From Frondihabitans sp. (GTDB taxonomy: Bacteria > Actinomycetota > Actinomycetes > Actinomycetales > Microbacteriaceae), in assembly GCA_025464735.1 (NCBI GenBank), contig JAODMX010000501.1:1-5388 (forward strand): 5,388 bases of DNA, written 5' to 3'. Shown here one piece after another: positions 1-5,388 of this stretch. Both the position numbers and the translations under genes were made by a program. A model generated the notes under the pieces. It was not told where the DNA came from and searched no databases. It was given only the letters and a program-made list of their open reading frames with translations. Each line of letters opens with the position of its first letter. Positions within the stretch are counted from its first letter, which is position 1.

Positions 1-329
1 TCGAGGGCGAGCCGTCACGCGGGATCCCAGCGGTCACCTGGAAGCTCAGCCCGAGCCAGACCTCGTTCTCCCTCTTCGATCTCGCCGACGAGCTCCGCAC
101 GCGAGGCTGGCTTGTGCCCGCTTACACGCTCCCCTCCGACCAGCAGGCGACGGCCGTCCAACGGATCGTGGTGCGGCACGGGTTCAGTCTCGACATGGCC
201 GACCTTTTGCTGGCCGATTTCCGGAGCGCCCTCGAAAAGCTCGACTCCCGGCCGCCGTCTCGTCCGCTGGACACCAACGAGGGTGCGGGCTTCAACCATG
301 ACGCCACGCCCCGCGTCAAGGCGGTCTGA
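1..329 (+). CDS. gad: Glutamate decarboxylase, C-terminal part (5' end outside window)
   Basis: This is a PLP-dependent enzyme that converts L-glutamate to GABA and CO2, consuming a proton; it acts in the cytoplasm in acid resistance or GABA metabolism. The reading frame is open from base 3 and gives 108 residues before TGA at 327-329. The translation follows the C-terminal domain of GadA/GadB closely: GIPAVTWKL, then a FSLFDLADELRTRGW block (E. coli has YTLYDLSERLRLRGW), VPAYTLP, RIVVRHGFSLDMADLLL, and a closing GFNH that matches the FKH near the E. coli C-terminus. In E. coli GadB that histidine closes the active site at neutral pH; here it is at 297-299 and is followed by nine more residues (DATPRVKAV) rather than one. 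The PLP lysine and substrate-binding part lie outside the window. No GadC-type antiporter is visible. The family call is firm; the physiological role is inference. Confidence 0.93.
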   Translation, partial: EGEPSRGIPAVTWKLSPSQTSFSLFDLADELRTRGWLVPAYTLPSDQQATAVQRIVVRHGFSLDMADLLLADFRSALEKLDSRPPSRPLDTNEGAGFNHDATPRVKAV

Positions 330-331
330 GG
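330..331. other. Two-base gap between convergent stop codons
   Basis: The decarboxylase TGA ends at 329 and the TGA of the opposite-strand pseudokinase gene occupies 334-332. Only two bases separate the genes. There is no room for a terminator between them, so each transcript must end inside the opposite gene or terminate by Rho. I saw no convincing hairpin plus T-run on either side. Confidence 0.85.
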
Positions 332-1423
332 TCAGGAGGGCTGCGGCGCGCGGCGCGGGATCTGGAGCCAGAGACTGACCTCGTCTTCGCCGTCGTCATC
401 CTCGTCGTCGTCGACGTCGTCGAGTGTCGAGCCCGTGTTTCCGCTCCCGAGGGCGCTCGACTGCAGATCTTCGCTGCTCAACCCGACGACCGTAACGGCG
501 AACTCGGCTCCGGCCGACACCGTACGAATGATGAGACGGTCGGCTGAGGCGTCACGAATCGCGTCGGCCAGCTGGCCGTGGACGCGATCGAGCTCGATAT
601 CGTCGAGATCGTCGATCCCGCCCTCGTCGAGCAGACTGACGACTGTGCCCCGCCTGCGGGCCGCCATCACTTCTCGCCGAACATCGTCACTGAGGAGGCG
701 ACGGCCACGGATCTCATCTCGGATGGCACCTTCGAGATTGAGGCACTCCTGGCGTTCCTCCGGCGAGAGGTCGCCCCGCGTCGCGACGATGCGCTGAAGC
801 ATGGGACGCGCCGTGCGGCCCGTCTGAAGGAGCCGGAACTGGCGCTCGTTCACGTGCGCCTCCTGGGCTGCCTGCCAATCGGCTGCCTCCTGCTCGGCAC
901 GGATGAACTCCCTGGTATCGCGGCTGGCACGCGCGAGCGTCGCCTGGAGGGCGTGCGAGATGGCGACCCAGCTCACGCTGCCGATGACCCCCAGGTTCAG
1001 GAGTTCGATGAAGTTACCGCTCCAGATGATGGAGTGCAGCACGAGGAAACCGACACCGAACCACGCAAAGCCCTGGCGTCTTCTGGTCGAGACGATCACC
1101 ATCAGCGTGCCGACAGCAGCGACATACCAGGTCGCGTAGCCGTTACCGCCACGCACGTGCGGGTCGAGCTGCGACGCGACCGCGAGGGGAAGGATTATGG
1201 CGACGGCGAGCGCGAACGATGCCATCCAGAACGGCATCGTCAGAGTCGACGACCTGGTCGGCCAGAGCACCGCTGTCGTCACGGCGGCGTAGAGGACCAT
1301 GCAGACGAGAATCGGCCACGCGTGAGCGGGCATACCGATCGAGACCGCGGCTAGGAGGAGGTGGTAAAGCGAGAAGAGGGCTGCCAGGCCGATGGGCAGC
1401 CAGCGCGGCAGTTTAAGGTTCAC
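332..1423 (-). CDS. Six-TM degenerate histidine-kinase-like protein (putative pseudokinase)
   Basis: A 363-residue protein that most automatic pipelines would probably call hypothetical. Six hydrophobic segments are visible at about residues 10-30, 36-54, 64-84, 97-112, 119-133 and 138-156. A charged helical stretch follows (about 160-200), then a DHp-like helix pair. Alignment to the neighbouring kinase is anchored by a shared SPEER motif (220-224). It places A205-R-P-M-L209 over the kinase HDSVL box, so the phospho-acceptor His and its following Asp are absent. The N-box Asn is replaced (AIRDAS against AIVNSV). The G1 box DTGSGF becomes LSSEDL. The G2/ATP-lid region is replaced by an acidic tract at 335-348, and a final strand-like VSLWLQIPRR matches ISLAWPR. 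Catalysis is therefore unlikely; a regulatory partner of the kinase is inferred. The start is GTG at 1423, within a GTGA overlap with the kinase stop and preceded by GGAAG. Overlap implies coupled translation. The alignment was made by eye. Confidence 0.85.
   Translation of the reverse strand: MNLKLPRWLPIGLAALFSLYHLLLAAVSIGMPAHAWPILVCMVLYAAVTTAVLWPTRSSTLTMPFWMASFALAVAIILPLAVASQLDPHVRGGNGYATWYVAAVGTLMVIVSTRRRQGFAWFGVGFLVLHSIIWSGNFIELLNLGVIGSVSWVAISHALQATLARASRDTREFIRAEQEAADWQAAQEAHVNERQFRLLQTGRTARPMLQRIVATRGDLSPEERQECLNLEGAIRDEIRGRRLLSDDVRREVMAARRRGTVVSLLDEGGIDDLDDIELDRVHGQLADAIRDASADRLIIRTVSAGAEFAVTVVGLSSEDLQSSALGSGNTGSTLDDVDDDEDDDGEDEVSLWLQIPRRAPQPS
380..421 (-). repeat. Asp/Glu-coding triplet tract (GAC/GAT/GAG-rich)
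   Basis: This 42-base stretch encodes residues 335-348 of the pseudokinase, which are all Asp or Glu except one Val and one Gly. It is built mostly from GAC, GAT and GAG codons, so it reads as an imperfect GTC/GTCGTC-type triplet repeat on the plus strand. Such a run could change length by slippage without shifting the frame. It occupies the place of the ATP lid in the paired kinase. Confidence 0.8.
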
Positions 1424-2688
1424 GACACGTCTTCCGTGATCGCGCTCGAAACGGCACTCGGGCGCGGTACGGCACGCGGCCAGGCGAGGCTGATCATCGT
1501 TCCCTCGCCCGTCTTGGTGTGGATCGTGGCCTCGCCCCCGGCGTTGGCGAGACGTTCCGTGATCGACACCCGCACGCCGAGGCGTTCGCCGGGAACAGCG
1601 GCCGGGTTGAATCCGGATCCGGTGTCGCCCACTTCGACGATCACCCGCTCCGCATTCCAGTTGACACTCACCCAGCGCGAGACGTCATCGCCCCCGGCGT
1701 GCTGAACGCTGTTGACGATGGCCTGAACAGCGGCAGAGTAGAGGGCCTCCGCTGCGGTCGCCGGGATGACATGGTTTTCGAGCCCTCTGGCACCAACCTC
1801 GACGTTCGCCCCGAGATTGGCGATGAAAATGGAGATCCGGTCGCGCATCGCCTGGAGACTCGTCGACGACTCGTCGAATGGCGTGACACTCGCTGCGGTG
1901 GTCAGGTGCGACATCGCGTTCCTGGCCATGGTCGTCGCGAGCGCGCGCTCTTCCGGGCTGAAGGCTCGAGCAGCCGAGATGAACGTCGTTAACACGCTGT
2001 CATGGACGATGGCGTCGACCTGGACACGTTCGAGCTCGGTGGCATGCTCACGGATAGCGCCCGAGTAGCGCGCGACGGCAGTGGTCTGCGCGGCGTCAAC
2101 TGAGATCGACGCCTGGCGCAGCAGCGTGATCAGGATGAGCACGGCGCCACCGAGGATGATCGAATAGGTCGAGTCGAGGGTGGCACGCAACGGCGTGACA
2201 GCGCCGCCCGAGGGCGTCAACCGGATGAGACCGTAGATGACGGGCGCAAGGAAGAGGTAGCCGGTCGCCACCCAGAGTGAGAAGGCGATCGCCGCGGCCG
2301 AAGTCGCCACCGTGACGAGGTACCAGAGCCACGGGACCTGGGACTGCACGACGGTCGGATCCTGAACGGCGAGTGGCCAGGTGATCAGCGCGACCAGGAA
2401 GGCGATCGCGATGAACGCTGCGGCGGTCTCGATGCCCCGCATGAAGACGCTCGAGAAGCCGACGACGACGATGCCGCCGAAAATGGCGATGCAGATAATC
2501 CAGGCCCAGGCCGGCTGCATGTTGGGCTGCTGGGCGATGACGAAGGGGACGGCCTCGAGACCGAACACCAGTCCGAGAGCGGCGAGAGCTCGCGCGAAAA
2601 TCCTGTCGAGGGCCGGACCGCTGATGGGGTTGCGGGTCGGCCTCGCCCGAAAGGTGGGAGGAGCGGAGGAGGCTCCGTCAGCGGCCAT
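1420..2688 (-). CDS. Membrane sensor histidine kinase (HisKA_3/HATPase_c type)
   Basis: This protein autophosphorylates on histidine with ATP and passes phosphate to a response regulator, most likely the one encoded just upstream. From the chosen ATG it has 422 residues. About six membrane segments are seen (roughly 32-52, 61-81, 88-108, 120-140, 143-156, 175-190), with no large extracellular sensor domain, so sensing is probably within or at the membrane. A linker helix leads to the H-box VHDSVL (H229), a HisKA_3-style His-Asp pair. The ATPase domain follows: N-box QAIVNSVQHAG (N326), G1 DTGSGF (D355), a G2-like segment GERLGVRVSITERL (about 367-380) and the last strand GTMISLAWP. All catalytic boxes look intact. 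ATG at 2688 was chosen because it overlaps the regulator by only 11 bases; ATG at 2703 or 2724 would add 5 or 12 residues, and none has a strong ribosome-binding site. The stop overlaps the pseudokinase GTG by four bases. Confidence 0.93.
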   Translation of the reverse strand: MAADGASSAPPTFRARPTRNPISGPALDRIFARALAALGLVFGLEAVPFVIAQQPNMQPAWAWIICIAIFGGIVVVGFSSVFMRGIETAAAFIAIAFLVALITWPLAVQDPTVVQSQVPWLWYLVTVATSAAAIAFSLWVATGYLFLAPVIYGLIRLTPSGGAVTPLRATLDSTYSIILGGAVLILITLLRQASISVDAAQTTAVARYSGAIREHATELERVQVDAIVHDSVLTTFISAARAFSPEERALATTMARNAMSHLTTAASVTPFDESSTSLQAMRDRISIFIANLGANVEVGARGLENHVIPATAAEALYSAAVQAIVNSVQHAGGDDVSRWVSVNWNAERVIVEVGDTGSGFNPAAVPGERLGVRVSITERLANAGGEATIHTKTGEGTMISLAWPRAVPRPSAVSSAITEDVS

Positions 2689-3394
2689 CGCCGCCGTCCG
2701 CATCGAGCCCGGGAAGGATGCCATCTTCGACGGCTCTGCGGAGGAGATCGACCTTCGTCGGTGCGGGGCGGCCGACCTCGACGTACTTCACGCGGATGCG
2801 GTCGAGGTACTCGCGCGCTGTCGAATAGCCGATTCCGAGCTGCTGGGCGGCGAGCTTCAGCGGGAGCCCGGAAGCGTAGAGATGGAGGATCTCGCGCTCG
2901 CGCCGACCGAGCTGTGCCTTGGCGAAGTCGCGGTCGGCATCGATTGCGCTTGCCCACTCGAGATTGTTCAGAACATCGCCCCGGGCGACAGTGGCGACCG
3001 CCGCCATGACGGTCTTCGTCGCTGACGACTTCGGGATGACGCCTGCTGCACCGGCGGCGAGGGCCTCGCGAACGGATGCGACTCGGTCGGCGATGCTGTG
3101 AACGAGCACGGCGGAGCCGGTGCCCTGAACCCGTTTGACGTTCTCGGTCACGGTCGAGCCGTCGCCCAGCGACAGGTCGAGAACGACGACGTCGACCTCG
3201 CGCCCGGCGAGGTTGTCGACGAACTCCTGGACGCCCGCGGCGGTGAGGACGACTTCGAAACCTTCGTTCTGGCAGGCCGCCTGAATGCCCAGCCGCACCG
3301 ACTCGTGATCGTCCACGATGGCCACGCGCACGGGTTTGGTGCCACCGGCCTTCGGGTCTCGGTCGGCTGCCTGGTCAGTCGTGATTTCTGGCAC
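2678..3394 (-). CDS. NarL/LuxR-family response regulator
   Basis: A two-domain DNA-binding regulator, 238 residues from the chosen start. The receiver domain starts at about residue 21 (VRVAIVDDHESVRLG): acidic pair D28-D29, phospho-acceptor D73 in VVVLDLSLGDG, switch Ser100 in LVHS, and conserved K122 in GVIPKS. The C-terminal HTH (about 162-231) begins LGRREREILHLYASGL, with recognition-helix region GIGYSTAREYLDRIRVKY and an extended end, GRPAPTKVDLLRRAVEDG. All phosphorylation residues are present, and the gene precedes and overlaps the kinase gene, so they form a cognate pair. The start is uncertain: GTG at 3394 has the best-spaced Shine-Dalgarno (AAGGA, 5-base spacer), ATG at 3400 abuts that same site, and GTG at 3421 is a third option with a weaker AGGGA. 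The choice only changes a short disordered N-terminal tail. Target genes are not evident; autoregulation is possible. Confidence 0.94.
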   Translation of the reverse strand: MPEITTDQAADRDPKAGGTKPVRVAIVDDHESVRLGIQAACQNEGFEVVLTAAGVQEFVDNLAGREVDVVVLDLSLGDGSTVTENVKRVQGTGSAVLVHSIADRVASVREALAAGAAGVIPKSSATKTVMAAVATVARGDVLNNLEWASAIDADRDFAKAQLGRREREILHLYASGLPLKLAAQQLGIGYSTAREYLDRIRVKYVEVGRPAPTKVDLLRRAVEDGILPGLDADGGDGR

Positions 3395-3399
3395 GATCA

Positions 3400-3404
3400 T
3401 CCTT
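3400..3404 (-). promoter_or_regulatory. Shine-Dalgarno AAGGA for the response regulator
   Basis: On the minus strand the sequence reads AAGGA, then TGATC, then GTG (3394-3392). The five-base spacer is near ideal and favours the GTG start over the ATG at 3400, whose first base is part of this site. Confidence 0.45.
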
Positions 3405-3453
3405 CGTTTCGATGGGCGCACCAGGTCCCTGATTCCCGGGCGTCACCAGGCAA

Positions 3454-3479
3454 ATCCTAGCGGTGTCGCCGTTCGTCAA
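3454..3479 (-). promoter_or_regulatory. Candidate promoter of the signalling operon
   Basis: On the minus strand, TTGACG (3479-3474) is followed 14 bases later by TAGGAT (3459-3454). TAGGAT is a common actinobacterial -10 form and TTGACG is a good -35, but the 14-base spacer is shorter than the usual 16-18, so the -10 may act with a different upstream element. Transcription would start near 3447, giving a leader of about 50 bases before the regulator. The -35 overlaps the methyltransferase stop codon. Seen by eye only. Confidence 0.35.
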
Positions 3480-4705
3480 CGACTCAGGCGCACCACTGTT
3501 TCGACATGATGCGTGTTCGGGAAGAGATCGAATGCGCGGATCGCCGCAACCTCGTAGCCCTGTTCGGCGAAGAACGCGACATCCCTGGCCAGAGCGACGG
3601 GATCGCAGGCGACGTAGACGATCTGGGTTGGTGTGAATGAGGCTATTTGGTTCACGACGTCGCGGCCAGCCCCCGATCGGGGCGGATCGAGAACCACGGT
3701 CGATCGGGTCAGCCGTGAGCGGTCCGCGGCGGTCGTTCCCTGCGCGAGATCTCGGATCCAGCGCTCGACCCGCCCGGTGACCGCCTGGGCTCCGATCCAC
3801 TCCGAGAGGTTCTCGGCGGCGTGGTCGGTGGCTCGGGAATCGCTCTCAACGGTCGTGATGCGAGTGCCCGGGCCGAAGCGATCACCGACCGCGGCGGCCA
3901 GGAGCCCGACGCCTCCGTAGAGGTCGAGGTTCATCGCCTTCGGGTCGAACAGCTCGGGGTCGATGAGGTCCTGGACGGCACCCGTCAGCGTCTCGGCAGC
4001 GCCGTGGTGCACCTGCCAGAAGCCGGCGTCGTCGAGGCGGAACTCGCGGTCGCCGACGCGCTCCACGACAGTGCTGCGAGCCTGCCGACCAATGATGAGC
4101 CTCGCGCCGCCCTCGGCGGGCGCCAACACGTCGATCTGATCTTCGCCGGGGAAGAGTTGGTCGAGCGGAGCCGTCTCTTCGACCGCCTCGGTCGCGAGAG
4201 GGAGATCGTCGACCGTCAACACGGTGTGGGAGCGGGCGGAGTACGGACCGGGGCGCCCCGCCTCATCGACGTGCAGCCGGATCCGGGTGCGCCAGCGGGT
4301 TCCGCGACGGTCGTCGTCACCGACTACGGGTTCGACCACGACATCGGGACGGATCTTTGCCATCCGCTCGAGGGCATCGGTCAGCACCTGGCGCTTCAGC
4401 TCGCGCTGGTGCGGAAGCGCGATGTGACCGAACTCGGCTCCGCCCGCTCGCACTGCGGGATCCTGATCGAGGCTCGCCGCTCTCCAGACGTGCTCTTGGC
4501 GGTGGGGCGACGCCTCGAGGACGGCGGTCGTATCGGCCCGCCAGAACGACTTCTTACGATCGTCAGTCACGCGAGCGACGACCTTCTCACCGGGGATGGC
4601 GTCGGTGACGAACACCACGCGCCCGTCGAGTCGCGCGACCGAAATGCCACCGTGCGCAATGGAAGTGACGTCGAGTTCGACGTCGTGGCCCTGCATGTCA
4701 CCCAT
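3476..4705 (-). CDS. TrmA/RumA-family RNA (uracil-C5) methyltransferase with TRAM-like N-terminus
   Basis: This SAM-dependent enzyme is expected to methylate C5 of a uridine in rRNA or tRNA; which RNA cannot be decided here. The protein has 409 residues. A TRAM-like beta-barrel is at about 7-65 (DVTSIAHGGISVARLDGRVVF, DAIPGEKVVARV). The catalytic half shows FWQVHHGAAETL (229-240), the SAM-binding LDLYGGVGL (260-268), VLDPPRSGAGRDVV (338-351), the nucleophile C367 in VYVACDPVALARD, and a final HHVETVVRLSR with the proposed base E402. C367 is the only cysteine in the protein: where RumA enzymes have the CxxC-type iron-sulfur ligands, this one reads VRAGGAEFGHI (85-95), so no cluster is expected. 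ATG at 4705 was chosen, preceded by GGACGA; ATG at 4696 is an alternative. It is divergent from maf and upstream of the regulator operon on the same strand, separated by 81 bases. Confidence 0.92.
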   Translation of the reverse strand: MGDMQGHDVELDVTSIAHGGISVARLDGRVVFVTDAIPGEKVVARVTDDRKKSFWRADTTAVLEASPHRQEHVWRAASLDQDPAVRAGGAEFGHIALPHQRELKRQVLTDALERMAKIRPDVVVEPVVGDDDRRGTRWRTRIRLHVDEAGRPGPYSARSHTVLTVDDLPLATEAVEETAPLDQLFPGEDQIDVLAPAEGGARLIIGRQARSTVVERVGDREFRLDDAGFWQVHHGAAETLTGAVQDLIDPELFDPKAMNLDLYGGVGLLAAAVGDRFGPGTRITTVESDSRATDHAAENLSEWIGAQAVTGRVERWIRDLAQGTTAADRSRLTRSTVVLDPPRSGAGRDVVNQIASFTPTQIVYVACDPVALARDVAFFAEQGYEVAAIRAFDLFPNTHHVETVVRLSR

Positions 4706-4772
4706 TCGTCCAGTCTCGCAGGAATCGCCGGGTCACCGGGTGCGTCGGCTGAGGCTCTGCCAGGCTTACGGC
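4706..4772. promoter_or_regulatory. Divergent intergenic region between methyltransferase and maf
   Basis: These 67 bases must hold the start signals of both divergent genes unless transcription begins inside one of them. A short tandem direct repeat, CCGGGTCA/CCGGGT, lies at 4728-4741 and contains the palindrome-like GGTCACC. I see no clear -10/-35 pair in either direction. The maf ATG lacks a good Shine-Dalgarno (only an AGG about 8 bases upstream), so a leaderless or weakly led transcript is possible. Confidence 0.4.
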
Positions 4773-5388
4773 ATGACCGTGCGTCTCTATCTCGCCAGTA
4801 CCTCACCGGCTCGCTTGTCGTTGCTTCGCGCCGCAGGCGTCGAGCCGATCCTCATCTCACCGGGAGTCGACGAAGACGAAGAGGTGGCGCTCGAGTCGAC
4901 CCGGCTCGGCCGAGCGCTCACCGCCACCGAGACCGTGCGGCTGCTGGCGCGCGCCAAGGCAGAGGCCGTGATCGGCATGACTGTCGACGGCCAGCCGATC
5001 GACGGATTCGTGCTGGGAGGGGATTCCGTCTTCGAGATCGAAGGCGACGTGCTGGGCAAGCCGCACGACCCCCTCGTTGCAACAGAACGCTGGCGTCAGA
5101 TGGCGCGGGTCGGACACGGGACGCTCCACTCCGGTCATCACCTTCTCGACCATCGCGGCGGCCGTCCGGGCACAGGCCACACCGAGTCGGCTCGGGCCGA
5201 CCTCACCTTCGCCGCAGATGTCTCGGACGCCGAAATCGCGCGCTACGTCGACTCCGGCGAGCCCCTCGAGGTCGCGGGGGCGTTCACGATCGACGGCCTG
5301 GCGTCCGCGTTCATCACGAGCATCGTCGGCACTCCGAGCGCCGTGGTCGGCCTCTCAATTCCGCTGGTCCGAGCCATCCTCCGCGAAC
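4773..5388 (+). CDS. maf: Maf-family nucleoside triphosphate pyrophosphatase (3' end outside window)
   Basis: Maf proteins hydrolyse canonical or modified NTPs to NMP and pyrophosphate, acting as cytoplasmic house-cleaning enzymes; older annotations call them septum formation inhibitors. The frame is open from ATG at 4773 to the window end, giving 205 residues without a stop, close to the full family length. Visible motifs in order: LYLASTSPARLSLLRAAG (residues 5-22; the substrate-binding SxSPxR loop), the acidic VDEDEE (32-37), ETVRLLARAKAEAV (53-66), the GGDSVFEIEGDVLGKP block (82-97, with probable catalytic D84 and conserved K96), and GEPLEVAGAFTIDGLASAFI followed by IVGTPSAVVGLSIPLV near the end. 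All core residues appear intact. Which nucleotide it prefers (dTTP/UTP-like or m7GTP-like) cannot be settled by eye. It is divergent from the methyltransferase and probably leads an operon continuing to the right. Confidence 0.92.
   Translation, partial: MTVRLYLASTSPARLSLLRAAGVEPILISPGVDEDEEVALESTRLGRALTATETVRLLARAKAEAVIGMTVDGQPIDGFVLGGDSVFEIEGDVLGKPHDPLVATERWRQMARVGHGTLHSGHHLLDHRGGRPGTGHTESARADLTFAADVSDAEIARYVDSGEPLEVAGAFTIDGLASAFITSIVGTPSAVVGLSIPLVRAILRE

Noticed and set aside
309..359. Possible terminator stem pairing CCCGCG (309-314) with CGCGGG (354-359) around the convergent stops
   Set aside because: The stem is only six pairs with a loop of about 39 bases and no T-run; such GC matches are common by chance here.
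578..1354. Long open frame of 258 codons on the plus strand, antisense to the pseudokinase gene
   Set aside because: Its product is Arg/Asp/Glu-rich with no recognisable domain, while the minus strand gives clear membrane segments and homology to the kinase. Long antisense frames are expected in GC-rich coding DNA.
332..1423. Interpretation of the third signalling gene as a decayed pseudogene
   Set aside because: The frame is intact over 363 codons, start and stop are clean, translation is coupled to the kinase, and the membrane and terminal strand features are kept, which argues for a maintained protein with lost catalysis.
2385..2957. Open frame of 190 codons on the minus strand in another frame over the kinase and regulator
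   Set aside because: The product is an Arg/Pro/Ser-rich low-complexity sequence typical of an off-frame reading; the kinase membrane segments and the regulator HTH occupy the true frames.
2381..3025. Open frame of 214 codons on the plus strand across the regulator-kinase junction
   Set aside because: It runs antisense to two strongly supported genes, has no family resemblance, and its composition is that of a shadow frame.
4857..5180. Minus-strand open frame antisense to maf
   Set aside because: maf has all family motifs in order on the plus strand; the antisense product resembles nothing and has no start signal.

Overview
The window is GC-rich with almost no non-coding DNA. Its protein families, GTG starts and tight gene overlaps point to a high-GC actinobacterium. 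The specific look of several proteins (a cysteine-poor RumA-like methyltransferase next to Maf, a LuxR-type regulator with a long C-terminal HTH variant) suggests a Microbacteriaceae-like organism; that family-level guess comes from recall, not from a search.

Layout, left to right. (1) Positions 1-329, plus strand: the last 108 codons of a glutamate decarboxylase. (2) Positions 332-3394, minus strand: a tightly overlapping three-gene signalling operon, transcribed right to left. It encodes a NarL/LuxR-type response regulator, then a six-TM membrane histidine kinase, then a second six-TM protein that looks like a degenerate copy of the kinase. The second protein has lost the phospho-acceptor histidine and the ATP-binding boxes, and carries an acidic Asp/Glu tract where the ATP lid should be. 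(3) Positions 3476-4705, minus strand: a TrmA/RumA-type RNA (uracil-C5) methyltransferase with a TRAM-like N-terminus but no iron-sulfur cysteines. (4) Positions 4773-5388, plus strand: a Maf-family nucleotide pyrophosphatase, divergent from the methyltransferase and cut by the window end.

How the genes work together. The regulator, kinase and pseudokinase overlap by 11 and 4 bases and so are probably translated together as one signalling unit. The likely scheme is kinase phosphorylates regulator, and the pseudokinase modulates the kinase, perhaps by heterodimerising through the membrane and DHp-like parts; this is inference. The stimulus and targets cannot be read from the sequence. The methyltransferase lies upstream on the same strand, so read-through into the signalling operon is possible, although a candidate promoter sits in the 81-base gap. 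Methyltransferase and Maf are housekeeping genes sharing a 67-base divergent intergenic region. The decarboxylase converges on the signalling operon with only 2 bases between stop codons. No RNA genes, mobile elements, CRISPR arrays or attachment sites were seen. No stretch of 300 bases lacks a gene.
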